Below are positions 23,903-33,827 of a DNA stretch of 64,000 bases, piece by piece (position 1 is the stretch's first letter; each line of letters begins with the position of its first letter). The DNA is from Streptomyces phaeoluteigriseus (GTDB lineage: Bacteria > Actinomycetota > Actinomycetes > Streptomycetales > Streptomycetaceae): positions 91,832-155,831 of the forward strand of contig NZ_MPOH02000015.1 in assembly GCF_001896135.2 (NCBI RefSeq), written 5' to 3'. The position numbers and the translations under genes were made by a program. Below the pieces are notes generated by a model. It had not been told where the DNA came from, did not search any database, and saw only the letters and a list, made by a program, of their open reading frames with translations.

Positions 23903-26469
23903 GTGCTGAGGGCGACACTGAGGAGCTTCCTCGCGCACAAGGGGCGGCTGCTGCTCTCGGCCCTCGCCGTCGTGCTGTCGGTGGCGTTCGTCGCGGGCAG
24001 CCTGATCTTCTCAGACACGGTCGCTCGCACCTTCGACCGCCTGTTCGCGTCCACCTCGGCCGACGTGACCGTGGAACCGCGGGACGACCTCGAGGCCTCG
24101 GTGCCGACCGGCGCCGTCCAGACCGTGCCCACCTCCCTCACCGGCCGGGTGGCCGCCGTCGACGGGGTCGCCTCGGCACACGCCGACGTGAGCGTGGAGA
24201 ACATCACCGTCGTCGACAGCGCGAACAGGTCCGTCGGACCGACCACCGGCGCGCCCACCATCGCCACCGACTGGTACGTCACCGACCGCAGCCCGGTGGA
24301 ACTGACCTCCGGACGCGTCCCGCGCGGCGCGGGCGAGGCCGTCCTCGACGCCGACACCGCCGACAGGAAGGACGTGCGGACCGGTGACACGCTGACCGTG
24401 CTGGCCCAGCCGGGCTCGTTCCGGGTCGAGGTCGTCGGCATCGCCACCTTCAAGACCACCAACCCCGGCAGCGCCCTCGTCTTCCTCGACCCCGAGATCG
24501 CCGCGACCCGGCTGCTGGGCTCCGCGGACCTGGCCACGAGCATCTCCGTGGAGGCGGCGAACGGGGTGACCGACGAGGAGCTGAAGCCCCGGGTGGCCGC
24601 CGCGCTCGGCTCCGGGCCCTACGACGTGCGCACCGCCGACGAACAGGCCACGTCGGCGGCGGAGGACCTCGGCGGCTTCCTCGACGTCATCAAGTACGTG
24701 ATGCTCGGATTCGCCGGGATCGCCGTGCTGGTGGGCGTCTTCCTGATCGTCAACACGTTCTCGATGCTGATCGCGCAGCGCACCCGGGAGCTCGGCCTGC
24801 TGCGCGCCCTGGGCGCCGACCGCCGCCAGGTGCGGCGCTCGGTCCTCACCGAGGCCGTGCTGCTCGGCCTGGTCGGCTCGACCGTGGGCCTCGCGGCCGG
24901 CATCGGCATGGCGGCGGGCCTGATCCGCCTCATGAGCGCCTTCGGTATGAACCTCGACACCGCCGAGATGGTCATCGGCTGGGTCACCCCCGTCTCGGCG
25001 TACGTGGTCGGCGTCGGCGTCACCTTCGTGGCCGCCTACCTCCCGGCCCGCCGCGCGGCCACGGTGTCTCCGATGGCGGCCCTGGCGGACGCGGACGTGG
25101 CCGGGGTGGGACGGCCACTGAAGGTGCGCGCGGTGGTCGGGGCCGCACTCGGCACCCTGGGCGTGGCCGCCCTGGTGGGCTGCGCGACCGCGTCGGAGAC
25201 GGCGTCCGCCGCCTCCCTGCTGGGTCTCGGTGTCGTCCTCACCCTGATCGCGACGGTCGTCGCGGGCCCGCTGCTCGTCCGCCCGGTGATCCGGGTGCTC
25301 GGCGGGGCCTTCCCGGCGCTGTTCGGGTCGATCGGCCGGATGAGCCAGCGCAACGCCCTGCGCAACCCGCGCCGCACCGGCGCGACCGCCGCCGCGCTGA
25401 TGGTGGGGCTCGCGCTGGTGGGCGGCATGTCGGTGGCGAGCGCCTCGATGTCGAAGTCCTTCGACCAGCAGATCGACGACACCCTCGGCGCCGACTTCGT
25501 CATCCAGAACACCAACCTCATCCCCTTCTCCCGGGAGGTCACCGACCGGGTCCGCGACACCGACGGCGTGGGCCTCGTCGTACGGCAGCGGTTCGCGCCG
25601 GTCGCCGTACGGCTGCCCGACGGCCGGCGGATCAGGACCACGGCCGCCGGATACGACAGCCAGGTCGACGAGGTCGCCCATGTGACGTACGCGCGCGGGA
25701 ACACGGCCGCCGCGCTGGCCGACGGGGCGATCGCCATGGACGTCGACTTCGCCGAGGAGCACGGCGTACGGGTCGGCAGTGTGCTCCCCGTCCAGTTCCC
25801 CGGTGAGCGGACCGCGTCGTTCCGGGTGGGTGCGCTCACGACCAGGACGCCGCCGAGGGCTTCGGCATGCAGGGCGGCCTGTTCTTCGGCATCGGGACCG
25901 TCGAGAAGTACGTGCCGGGCGGGCAGGACTCCGCGCTGTACGTCAACGCGGCCGCCGGCACGGACGCGGACCGGCTCAGGTCCCGGCTGGAACGGACCCT
26001 CGACCCCTACCCGCAGGTGCAGGCGCGCGACCAGGCCGACTACAAGGACCTGGTGCACGACCAGATCGCCGTGCTGCTGTACCTCGTGTACGCGCTGCTC
26101 GGCCTGGCGATCGTGATCGCGGTGCTCGGCGTGGTCAACACCCTCGCCCTGTCGGTCGTCGAGCGGACCCGGGAGATCGGCCTGCTGCGAGCGATCGGGC
26201 TGTCCCGGCGGCAGTTGCGCCGGATGATCCGGCTGGAGTCGGTGGTGATCGCGGTGTTCGGCGCGGTCCTGGGGCTGGCGCTGGGGCTGGTGTGGGGGGT
26301 GTGCACCCAGCAGGTGCTGGCCCTGCAGGGCATGAAGGCACTGGCGATCCCGTGGACCACGATCGTCGCGGTCGTCGTCGGCTCGGCGGTGGTCGGTGTG
26401 GTGGCGGCGCTGCTGCCGGCGCTGCGGGCCTCGCGGATGAACGTGCTGGCGGCCATCGCGCACGAGTGA
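23903..26469 (+). pseudogene. MacB/FtsX-type ABC transporter permease (frameshifted)
   Basis: The membrane partner of the ATPase just upstream. It is a long (about 855 residues if repaired) double-FtsX permease: N-terminal helix, extracytoplasmic domain, three helices (about 260-390), helices near 410-470, a second extracytoplasmic domain, and three C-terminal helices ending ALRASRMNVLAAIAHE. The first frame runs correctly to FRVGALT at about 25836; the correct continuation (DQDAAEGFGMQGGLFFGIG) is in another frame stopping at 26469. Adding one base near 25838-25841 rejoins them. The GTG start at 23903 is supported by GAGGA upstream. Confidence 0.88.
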
Positions 26470-26656
26470 GGGAAGCGCGGCGGAGACCCGGGGGGCGCCG
26501 CCCGGTCAGGGCCGGGGGGTGCCGCCACGTCGTGTGCGTGGCCGGTCCCCGACCGGCGCCGCGGCCGCCCGGGGTGGAGATGGCGGGGCGGACGCGGCGG
26601 TCGTCCGGATGATGGAATCCCGCGCCGCGGTGTGCCGAGCGTGGTGGGATCGGCCC

Positions 26657-27082
26657 ATGTCTGATCTGCGCATACGGGCCGCGACGCCCGACGACCTGGA
26701 CACCGTGCTGGCCTTCTGGAAGACGGCCGCCGAAGGCACGAGCATCAGCGACGACCGGGAGGGCGTGGAGCGGCTCGTCGCCCGCGACCCGGGCGCGCTG
26801 ATCCTGGCGGAGCGCGGCGGCGAGCTGGTGGGCACGGTGATCGCCGGGTTCGACGGCTGGCGCTGCCACCTCTACCGACTGGCGGCGCATCCGGCGTACC
26901 GCCGCCAGGGCATCGGCTCGGCGCTGCTCGCCGCCGCGGAGGAACGGTTCGTCGGGCTCGGTGGTCGGCGCGCCGACGCCATGGTGCTGACGCGCAACGA
27001 GACCGCCCACCATGCCTGGCGGGCGGCGGGGTACACGCCGGAGGAGAAGTGGCGGCGCTGGGTGAAGCCGCTCACCGGCTGA
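26657..27082 (+). CDS. GNAT family N-acetyltransferase
   Basis: A 141-residue GNAT enzyme. The acetyl-CoA-binding motif A reads LAAHPAYRRQGIGSALLAAA near residues 75-94 and NETAHHAWRAAGYTPEEKW is the typical C-terminal part. The start at 26657 (MSDLRIRAATPDDLD) is the usual N-terminus; upstream in-frame codons look non-coding. Single gene; the acceptor is unknown. Confidence 0.88.
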   Translation: MSDLRIRAATPDDLDTVLAFWKTAAEGTSISDDREGVERLVARDPGALILAERGGELVGTVIAGFDGWRCHLYRLAAHPAYRRQGIGSALLAAAEERFVGLGGRRADAMVLTRNETAHHAWRAAGYTPEEKWRRWVKPLTG

Positions 27083-27285
27083 ACCGGGAGCGGGTCTGTC
27101 GCCCTTTGCCGATCCTTTACCATTGGGGGGCCTACGGACCATACGGTCCCTCTCACCCGTACTGTTCCGTCATCGGTTCACCGACTTCACGAAAGGTGTG
27201 AGCGTCCGCCCATGGGCGAGCCTCCCAGTATCCGACATCGCGCGATCCACCCTGCCCTGTCCGATCATGGGACGGAGGTGAACCG

Positions 27286-28620
27286 GTGATGGAACTGCTC
27301 CTGCTGTTGGTGGCGATCCTGCTGTCGCTCGCGTGCGGTGCCTTCGTCGCCGCGGAGTTCTCGCTGACCACGGTCGAACGCGGCGAACTGGAGCGGGCCG
27401 TGGAGCGCGGCGAGCGCGGCGCGGCCGGCGCCCTCAAGGCCGTCCGCAATCTCACCTTCCAGCTCTCCGGCGCCCAGCTCGGCATCACCGTCACCAACCT
27501 GGTCGTCGGCATGCTCGCCGAACCCTCGATCGCCAAGCTGATCTCCGGCCCGCTGAGGTCCCTGGGTCTGTCGGACGCGGCGGCGAGTTCGACCGCCCTG
27601 GTGCTGGGCACGGCACTGTCCACGGTGTTCCTGATGGTCGTCGGCGAACTGGTGCCGAAGAACTGGGCCATCTCCGCCCCGCTGGTCATGGCCAAGCGGG
27701 TGGGCAACGCGCAGCGCTGGTTCAGCGCCGCCTTCCGGCCCTTCATCAGTCACCTCAACAACACCGCCAACCTGGTGGTACGCCGGTTCGGCCTGGAGCC
27801 CGCCGAGGAGCTGGCCTCCGCCCGCGGCCCCCAGGAGCTGGCGGCGCTGGCCCGGCACTCGGCCCGGCAGGGCGCCCTGGAGGCGGACACCGCCGAGCTG
27901 TTCGTGCGCACGCTGAACCTGGCCGACCTCACCGCGGAGAACGTGATGACCCCGCGCGTGCAGGTGATCGCCCTCGACGCCCAGGCGACCTGCGAGGACG
28001 TGGCGAACGCGACCCGGGCGACGGGCCTGTCCCGCTTCCCGGTGTACCGCGGCGGCCTGGACACCGTCGTCGGCACCGCGCACATCAAGGACGTCCTGGC
28101 CGTGCCGGCGGAGCACCGCGCGCGCGTGCCCGTCGCCGAGCTGATGCGCGAACCCCTGCTGGTCCCCGAGTCCCTGACCGTGGACCGCCTCCTCGACCGG
28201 CTCTCCGGCAAGCGGACGATGGCCGTGGTCATCGACGAGTACGGCGGTACGGCGGGCGTGGCGACACTGGAGGACATCGTCGAGGAGGTCGTCGGCGAGG
28301 TCCGTGACGAGCACGACCCGCACGAGACTCCCGACCTGGCCCGCGCGGGCACCGACGACGAGGGCCGCCAGACGTACTCGGCCGACGGCGCCGCCCGCAC
28401 CGACCAGCTCGCACGCGTGGGACTGAACGCCCCCGAGGGCCCCTACGAGACCCTCGCCGGTCTCGTCGCCACCGAGCTGGGCCGTATCCCGGCCGTCGGC
28501 GACAGCGTGGACGTGGCCGGCTGGCGCATGGACGTCGTCGACGCCTCCGGGCGCCGGGCCGCGCGCGTCCTGCTGCACGCCCCGCTCGTCAAGAACCCCG
28601 TGGAAGGAGCCGACCGGTGA
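27286..28620 (+). CDS. CNNM/CorC-like membrane protein with CBS domains
   Basis: A 444-residue protein of the HlyC/CorC (CNNM) family. The DUF21 transmembrane domain covers residues 1-200 (VAAEFSLTTVERGELERAVE, FLMVVGELVPKNWAIS), followed by two CBS domains (VMTPRVQVIALD; PLLVPESLTVDRLLDRLS, IDEYGGTAGVATLEDIVEE) and a C-terminal CorC domain. These proteins are linked to magnesium or cobalt homeostasis rather than haemolysis. GTG 27286 (or ATG 27289) follows GGAGG. It overlaps its paralogue by 4 nt. The 200 nt upstream holds a short palindrome GGACC-atac-GGTCC. Confidence 0.9.
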   Translation: MMELLLLLVAILLSLACGAFVAAEFSLTTVERGELERAVERGERGAAGALKAVRNLTFQLSGAQLGITVTNLVVGMLAEPSIAKLISGPLRSLGLSDAAASSTALVLGTALSTVFLMVVGELVPKNWAISAPLVMAKRVGNAQRWFSAAFRPFISHLNNTANLVVRRFGLEPAEELASARGPQELAALARHSARQGALEADTAELFVRTLNLADLTAENVMTPRVQVIALDAQATCEDVANATRATGLSRFPVYRGGLDTVVGTAHIKDVLAVPAEHRARVPVAELMREPLLVPESLTVDRLLDRLSGKRTMAVVIDEYGGTAGVATLEDIVEEVVGEVRDEHDPHETPDLARAGTDDEGRQTYSADGAARTDQLARVGLNAPEGPYETLAGLVATELGRIPAVGDSVDVAGWRMDVVDASGRRAARVLLHAPLVKNPVEGADR

Positions 28621-29630
28621 CCGCCGTCCAACTGCTCATCGGCCTGGCGACCCTGGTCGTCAACGCCTTCTTCGTCGGCGCGGAGTTCGCGCTGATCTCG
28701 GTACGCCGCTCCCAGATCGAGCCGTACGCCGAGCAGGGCGACCGGCGCGGCAAGAGCGTGCTGTGGGGTCTGGAGCACGTGTCGGCGCTGCTGGCGGCCG
28801 CCCAGCTCGGCATCACCCTGTGCACCCTGGTCCTCGGTGTGGTCGCCGAACCGGCGATCGAGCACCTGCTGGAGCCGGCGTTCCACGCGATCGGCGTCCC
28901 CGAGGGCGCGGGCCATGTGGTGTCGTTCGTGATCGCGCTCAGCCTGGCGACGTATCTGCACATGCTGCTCGGCGAGATGGTGCCGAAGAACATCGCGCTC
29001 GCCGAGCCGGTGCGCAGCGCGCTGCTGCTGGGCCCGCCGCTGGTCGCGCTGTCCCGCGCGCTGCGGCCGGTGATCTTCACCATCAACGCCTTCGCCAACG
29101 GTCTGCTGAAGCTGTTGCGGGTCGAGACGAAGGACGAGGTCACGGCCACGTTCTCGGACGCGGAACTGGCGCAGATCGTGCGGGACGCCGGCGAGGCGGG
29201 CCTGCTCGACGACCGCGCCCAGGAGCGGCTGCACGACGCCCTGGAGCTGGGCCGGCGCCCGGTGCGGGATGTCGTCCTGCCACTGGAACGCGTCGTCTAC
29301 GCGCGCGTGGGCGTCACCCCGGAGGAGCTGGAACGGTTGGGCGCCGAGTCCGGTTTCTCCCGCTTCCCCGTGGTGGACGAGGGGCGCCGGATCGTCGGCT
29401 ACCTGCATGTGAAGGACGCGCTGGACGCCTCGCCGCGGGACGAGCCGTTCCGGGTGCGGGACCTGCGGCCCATCGCCCGGGTGCGGGAGACGACTCCGCT
29501 GGACGACGTGCTCACCGCGATGCGCGGCAGCCGCACCCATCTGGCGGCCGCGCTCGGCTCCGACGGGCGGCTCGCCGGGCTGGTCACCATGGAGGACGTG
29601 CTGCGGGAGCTGTTCGGGCAGCGGGCCTGA
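28617..29630 (+). CDS. CNNM-like membrane protein with CBS domains (second of pair)
   Basis: A 337-residue paralogue of the preceding gene, starting in a GTGA overlap with it. DUF21 helices (VVNAFFVGAEFALISVRRSQ, LGEMVPKNIALAEP) are followed by two CBS domains (DVVLPLERVVYARVGVTPEE, HVKDALDASPRDEP). It lacks the C-terminal CorC domain of its partner. Paired long and short CNNM genes are common in actinomycetes and may form heteromers; that is inference. Confidence 0.9.
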   Translation: MTAVQLLIGLATLVVNAFFVGAEFALISVRRSQIEPYAEQGDRRGKSVLWGLEHVSALLAAAQLGITLCTLVLGVVAEPAIEHLLEPAFHAIGVPEGAGHVVSFVIALSLATYLHMLLGEMVPKNIALAEPVRSALLLGPPLVALSRALRPVIFTINAFANGLLKLLRVETKDEVTATFSDAELAQIVRDAGEAGLLDDRAQERLHDALELGRRPVRDVVLPLERVVYARVGVTPEELERLGAESGFSRFPVVDEGRRIVGYLHVKDALDASPRDEPFRVRDLRPIARVRETTPLDDVLTAMRGSRTHLAAALGSDGRLAGLVTMEDVLRELFGQRA

Positions 29631-29692
29631 GACCGGCGGCGGGGGGGTGACCGACCGCTGGGTATGGCGGGCGGGTTAGCATCTCTGACGCC

Positions 29693-30481
29693 ATGCAGAC
29701 GAACACCACTCCCCCTTACTCCAGCCTGGTCGCGGTCGGCGACTCCTTCACCGAGGGCATGTCGGACCTGCTGCCCGACGGCACCTACCGCGGCTGGGCG
29801 GACCTCCTCGCGGGCCGGATGGCCGCGCACACCCCCGGCTTCCGCTACGCCAACCTGGCGGTGCGCGGCAAGCTGATCGGCCAGATCGTCGAGGAGCAGG
29901 TGCCGGTCGCGGCCACCATGGGCGCCGACGTCATCACCCTGGTCGGCGGCCTGAACGACACCCTGCGCCCCAAGTGCGACATGGTCCGGGTGCGCGACCT
30001 GCTGACGGAGGCCGTGGAGCGGCTCGCCCCCTCCTGCAAGCAGCTCGTGTTGATGCGCAGCCCCGGCCGGCAGGGCCCCGTCCTCGCACGGTTCCGGCCG
30101 CGCATGGAGGAGCTGTTCGCCTGCGTCGACGGCCTCGCCGCCCGGCACGGCGCGCTGGTCGTCGACCTGTACGGCGCCCCGTCCCTGGGCGACCCGCGGA
30201 TGTGGGACGTGGACCGGCTGCACCTGACGGCCGAGGGGCACCGCCGGATCGCCGAGGCCGTCTGGCAGGGTCTCGGTTACGACCCCGAGGACACCGGCTG
30301 GCACGAGCCGATGCCCGCGACCGTGCCGCCCGCCTGGGTCGCCCGCCGGGTGGCCGACGCCCGGTTCGCCCGGCGGTATCTGCTGCCCTGGATAGCCCGC
30401 CGCCTCACCGGCCGCTCCTCGGGCGACGGCCTCCCCCCGAAGCGCCCCGACCTGCTGCCGTACGAGGGACCGCGGCGGTAG
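29693..30481 (+). CDS. SGNH/GDSL hydrolase
   Basis: A 262-residue esterase-type hydrolase with all SGNH blocks: VAVGDSFTEGMSD (catalytic Ser), NLAVRGK (Gly), TLVGGLNDTL (Asn) and WDVDRLHLTAEGHRRIAEA (Asp and His). There is no signal peptide, so it acts in the cytoplasm. Substrate unknown. Its last codons lie in a 32-bp direct duplication. Confidence 0.9.
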   Translation: MQTNTTPPYSSLVAVGDSFTEGMSDLLPDGTYRGWADLLAGRMAAHTPGFRYANLAVRGKLIGQIVEEQVPVAATMGADVITLVGGLNDTLRPKCDMVRVRDLLTEAVERLAPSCKQLVLMRSPGRQGPVLARFRPRMEELFACVDGLAARHGALVVDLYGAPSLGDPRMWDVDRLHLTAEGHRRIAEAVWQGLGYDPEDTGWHEPMPATVPPAWVARRVADARFARRYLLPWIARRLTGRSSGDGLPPKRPDLLPYEGPRR

Positions 30482-30533
30482 CCGGGCGTGACCCGGGTCT
30501 CCCGCGGCGGTAGCCGTGCGTGACCCGGGTCTC
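30471..30533. repeat. 32-bp direct duplication at the end of the SGNH gene
   Basis: A 31-bp sequence beginning CGCGGCGGTAGCCG at 30471 recurs at 30503 with one mismatch. The first copy includes the stop codon of the SGNH gene; the second lies in the purB upstream region. Confidence 0.8.
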
Positions 30534-30582
30534 GTAGGTTCCGCCGAACAGGGCCATGGCGCTGGCCTGCACGAATCGCCAG

Positions 30583-30599
30583 TAGAATCCGTACCCGTG
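30583..30599 (+). promoter_or_regulatory. Likely purB promoter -10 and leaderless start
   Basis: TAGAAT at 30583-30588 matches a housekeeping -10 element. The purB GTG begins 9 nt after it, where transcription should start, and no ribosome-binding sequence is visible, so the mRNA is probably leaderless, as for many Streptomyces genes. Confidence 0.5.
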
Positions 30600-32039
30600 A
30601 CTTCCGCTCCCGCCAAGCCCCGCATCCCCAATGTTCTCGCCGGACGCTACGCCTCCGCCGAGCTGGCCACGCTCTGGTCGCCCGAGCAGAAGGTGAAGCT
30701 GGAGCGTCAGCTCTGGCTCGCCGTGCTGCGGGCCCAGAAGGACCTCGGGATCGAGGTGCCGGAGTCGGCGATCGCCGACTACGAGCGTGTTCTCGACCAG
30801 GTCGACCTGGCCTCCATCGCCGAGCGCGAGAAGGTCACCCGGCACGATGTGAAGGCGCGGATCGAGGAGTTCAACGACCTCGCCGGGCACGAGCAGGTCC
30901 ACAAGGGCATGACGTCCCGCGACCTCACGGAGAACGTCGAGCAGCTCCAGATGCGGCTGTCCCTGGAGCTGGTCCGCGACCGTACGGTGGCGGTGCTGGC
31001 CCGGCTGGGCAAGCTGGCCGGCGAGCACGCCGAGCTGGTCATGGCCGGCCGCTCGCACAACGTGGCCGCGCAGGCCACCACCCTGGGCAAGCGGTTCGCG
31101 ACCGCGGCCGACGAGCTGCTCGTGGCGTACGGCCGGGTCGAGGAGCTGCTCGGCCGCTACCCGCTGCGCGGCATCAAGGGGCCGGTCGGCACCGCCCAGG
31201 ACATGCTCGACCTGCTCGGCGGCGACGCTGCCAAGCTCGCGGAGCTGGAGCAGCGGATCGCCACGCACCTCGGCTTCTCGCAGGCGTTCACCTCGGTCGG
31301 CCAGGTCTACCCGCGCTCGCTGGACTACGAGGTCGTGACCTCGCTGGTGCAGCTGGCGGCGGCGCCGTCCTCGCTCGCCAGGACGATCCGGCTGATGGCC
31401 GGGCACGAGCTGGTGACCGAGGGCTTCAAGCCGGGCCAGGTCGGCTCCTCCGCGATGCCGCACAAGATGAACACGCGGTCCTGCGAGCGGGTCAACGGCC
31501 TGATGGTCGTCCTGCGTGGTTATGCCTCGATGACCGGTGAGCTGGCGGGCGACCAGTGGAACGAGGGCGATGTGTCCTGCTCGGTGGTGCGCCGGGTCGC
31601 GCTGCCGGACGCGTTCTTCGCGCTCGACGGTCTGCTGGAGACGTTCCTGACGGTGCTCGACGAGTTCGGTGCCTTCCCGGCCGTCGTCGCCCGTGAGCTG
31701 GACCGCTACCTGCCGTTCCTCGCCACCACCAAGGTCCTGATGGGCGCGGTGCGGGCGGGCGTCGGCCGGGAGCTGGCGCACGAGGCGATCAAGGAGAACG
31801 CCGTGGCCTGCGCGCTGGCGATGCGCGAGCAGGGCGCCGAGCGCAACGAACTGCTGGACAAGCTCGCCGCCGACGGGCGCATCCCGCTGGACCGCGCGCA
31901 GCTCGACGCCCTGATGGCCGACAAGCTGTCCTTCACGGGCGCCGCAGCCGACCAGGTGGCCATCGTCGTCGGCCGCATCGAGGAGATCGTGAAGCAGCGG
32001 CCGGAGGCCGCCGGTTACACCCCGGGGGCGATCCTCTGA
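30597..32039 (+). CDS. purB: Adenylosuccinate lyase
   Basis: Cleaves adenylosuccinate and SAICAR in purine synthesis; a 480-residue member of the fumarase/aspartase superfamily. Conserved segments: KGMTSRDLTENVEQLQ, GRSHNVAAQATTLGKRF (superfamily region 2) and the signature GSSAMPHKMNTRSCERVNGL. The GTG at 30597 gives the expected N-terminus and sits 9 nt after a -10-like TAGAAT. The mug gene follows with overlap or close spacing. Confidence 0.95.
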   Translation: MTSAPAKPRIPNVLAGRYASAELATLWSPEQKVKLERQLWLAVLRAQKDLGIEVPESAIADYERVLDQVDLASIAEREKVTRHDVKARIEEFNDLAGHEQVHKGMTSRDLTENVEQLQMRLSLELVRDRTVAVLARLGKLAGEHAELVMAGRSHNVAAQATTLGKRFATAADELLVAYGRVEELLGRYPLRGIKGPVGTAQDMLDLLGGDAAKLAELEQRIATHLGFSQAFTSVGQVYPRSLDYEVVTSLVQLAAAPSSLARTIRLMAGHELVTEGFKPGQVGSSAMPHKMNTRSCERVNGLMVVLRGYASMTGELAGDQWNEGDVSCSVVRRVALPDAFFALDGLLETFLTVLDEFGAFPAVVARELDRYLPFLATTKVLMGAVRAGVGRELAHEAIKENAVACALAMREQGAERNELLDKLAADGRIPLDRAQLDALMADKLSFTGAAADQVAIVVGRIEEIVKQRPEAAGYTPGAIL

Positions 32040-32581
32040 CCCGCTTCACCCAGGCGGAACTGGAGGCCGCCCGCGACCGTCTCGTGCCGGACGTCGTCGC
32101 GGGCGGCCTCCGCGTGCTGTTCTGCGGCATCAATCCGGGCCTGATGACTGCGGCGACCGGCCACCACTTCGCGCGGCCGGGCAACCGCTTCTGGCCGGTG
32201 CTGCACCTGTCCGGTTTCACCCCCCGGCTGCTGAAGCCGGAGGAGCAGGGGGAGCTGCCGTCCTACGGCCTCGGCATCACCAACGTGGTGGCGCGGGCGA
32301 GTGCGCGGGCCGATGAGCTGACGGCCGAGGAGTACCGCGAGGGTGGCCGGCTGCTCCGGGAGAAGGTGGTCCGGCTGAGGCCCCGCTGGCTGGCGGTGGT
32401 GGGCGTGACCGCCTACCGGGTGGCGTTCGACGAACGTACGGCCCGGGTGGGCCCGCAGGAGCGGCTGATCGGGGACACCCGCGTGTGGGTGCTGCCGAAT
32501 CCGAGTGGGCTCAACGCGCATTGGACGGCGGCGACGATGGCGGAGGAGTTCGCTCGGCTGCGGGTGGCGGCCGAGGACTGA
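32036..32581 (+). CDS. mug: G/U mismatch-specific DNA glycosylase
   Basis: A Mug/TDG-type glycosylase that removes uracil or ethenocytosine from mismatched DNA. The catalytic motif GINPG is near the N-terminus, followed by HHFARPGNRFWPVLHLSGF, and the second motif NPSGLNAHWT near the C-terminus. The first ordinary start is GTG 32084, but the homologous-looking N-terminus (TRFTQAELEAARDRLVPDVV) extends upstream to a CTG at 32036 that overlaps the purB stop as CTGA. I give the longer form, 181 residues; the shorter is 165. Cotranscribed with purB. Confidence 0.82.
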   Translation: MTRFTQAELEAARDRLVPDVVAGGLRVLFCGINPGLMTAATGHHFARPGNRFWPVLHLSGFTPRLLKPEEQGELPSYGLGITNVVARASARADELTAEEYREGGRLLREKVVRLRPRWLAVVGVTAYRVAFDERTARVGPQERLIGDTRVWVLPNPSGLNAHWTAATMAEEFARLRVAAED

Positions 32582-32604
32582 CGCCGGGCCGCTGTGCGGT
32601 GCGG

Positions 32605-33045
32605 TCAGGGCGGGTCGGTGTCGGTGACGAGCAGGAGGAGCCGGACCTCGTCGTCCTGGTCGAGGTCGGCCACGCCGAGGGCGGCCCAGCGGCCCTGCTC
32701 GGGCAGCTCCCAGAGGTGGACGTCCCCCACGAGCAGGCTGAGCCGGGCCCACGGCTCGGGTATCTCCTCGTGCGCGGTGCGCAGCCGGACCGTCTGGAGA
32801 CCGACGCGGTACGGCTCTCCCCAACGCTCGGTCAGTTTCCCCGCCAGGGCCTCCATGTCGTCGCGGAACCGCTCGACCTCGGCGAGGCGCAGCGCCGGGT
32901 CCGCCACCCGCAGGCCGTGGCTCGCCGCTAAGGGCGCGAGATGGAACCCCGGACCGCCCTCGCCGACGTCCGACGTGCTGTCCTGCGCGGGAAACCCCCG
33001 GGAGGACAGCACGTCCGCGAGAGCGAGGTACTTCTCCATGTCCAT
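32605..33045 (-). CDS. Hypothetical protein
   Basis: A 146-residue soluble protein of unknown function, starting MDMEKYLALADVLSSRGFPA. The middle reads as an amphipathic helix (ALRLAEVERFRDDMEALAGK) and then beta-rich sequence (YRVGLQTVRLRTAHEEIPEP). I recognise no domain. A longer frame begins at a TTG at 33075 and would include a rare TTA leucine codon, making it bldA-dependent; I prefer 33045. It is convergent with mug. Confidence 0.6.
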   Translation of the reverse strand: MDMEKYLALADVLSSRGFPAQDSTSDVGEGGPGFHLAPLAASHGLRVADPALRLAEVERFRDDMEALAGKLTERWGEPYRVGLQTVRLRTAHEEIPEPWARLSLLVGDVHLWELPEQGRWAALGVADLDQDDEVRLLLLVTDTDPP

Positions 33046-33103
33046 GAGATCCAGTAAACCCGCCGCCACTGACAATTGGCGCCGCGTCAGGGAGCGGGCC
33101 CGT

Positions 33104-33826
33104 TCAGGCGTCCCGGCGCCGTATCCGCCACGCTCCCGCCGCGAGGGCCGCTGCCGTCCACAGGGCGGTCACCGTCAGGCCGGTCCACGGCCCCAGCGAG
33201 CCGTCCCACGTTCCGTGCAGGGCGACTTGGCCCGCCCGGTCCGGTAGGAAGTCGGCGACGGAGCCGGACATGTCGCCGACCACGAAGGACACGATCAGCA
33301 GGAACGGGATGAGGATGCCGAGCGTGGCCGCCCCGCTGCGCAGAACGGCCGTCAGACCGGCGGCGAGGAGGGCCATCAGCGTGAGGTAGAGCCCGCAGCC
33401 GACGGACGCGCGCAGTCCTTCGGCCGTGCCGAACCCCTCGGCCCGCCCGCCGAGCGCCGCACGGCCCACGGCCCAGGTCAGCAGGCCGGTGACCAGGCCG
33501 ACGACGAGGACGGGCAGGGCGATCGCCGTGGCCTTCGCGGCGAACCAGCGGCCGCGGCGCGGCACCGCGGCCAGGGACACGCGCAGTGCGCCGCCCTGGA
33601 ACTCGGCCGCCATCGCCGTCGTCCCGAAGGCCACCGCCGCGACCTGGCCGAAGCTGACGCCGAAGAAGGCGGAGAACAGCGGGTCGGCGTCCGCGCCGTC
33701 CGTGTCGGCCACGGCGAGCAGGGAGAAGGCGACGGTGGCGAGGAGGATCCCGCACAAGGTGGCGGCCTGTGACCGCAGCGAACTGATCTTGATCCACTCG
33801 GCGTGGAGTGCGGGCGAGAATCCCAT
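33104..33826 (-). CDS. ABC-2 type transporter permease
   Basis: A 240-residue membrane protein with about six helices: near 22-42, 55-72 (with AFGTTAMAAEFQGGALRVSL), 100-120, 140-165, 172-190 and 213-232. It follows the ATPase gene after 1 nt, a typical ABC-2 exporter pair for drugs or lipids. The divergent histidine kinase and response regulator probably control the pair. Substrate unknown. Confidence 0.87.
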   Translation of the reverse strand: MGFSPALHAEWIKISSLRSQAATLCGILLATVAFSLLAVADTDGADADPLFSAFFGVSFGQVAAVAFGTTAMAAEFQGGALRVSLAAVPRRGRWFAAKATAIALPVLVVGLVTGLLTWAVGRAALGGRAEGFGTAEGLRASVGCGLYLTLMALLAAGLTAVLRSGAATLGILIPFLLIVSFVVGDMSGSVADFLPDRAGQVALHGTWDGSLGPWTGLTVTALWTAAALAAGAWRIRRRDA

Positions 33827-33827
33827 G

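Noticed and set aside
33046..33075. Longer start with a TTA codon (bldA dependence) for the hypothetical gene at 32605
   Set aside because: The TTA at 33055-33057 lies only in the optional extension from a TTG; the ATG at 33045 gives a better N-terminus.
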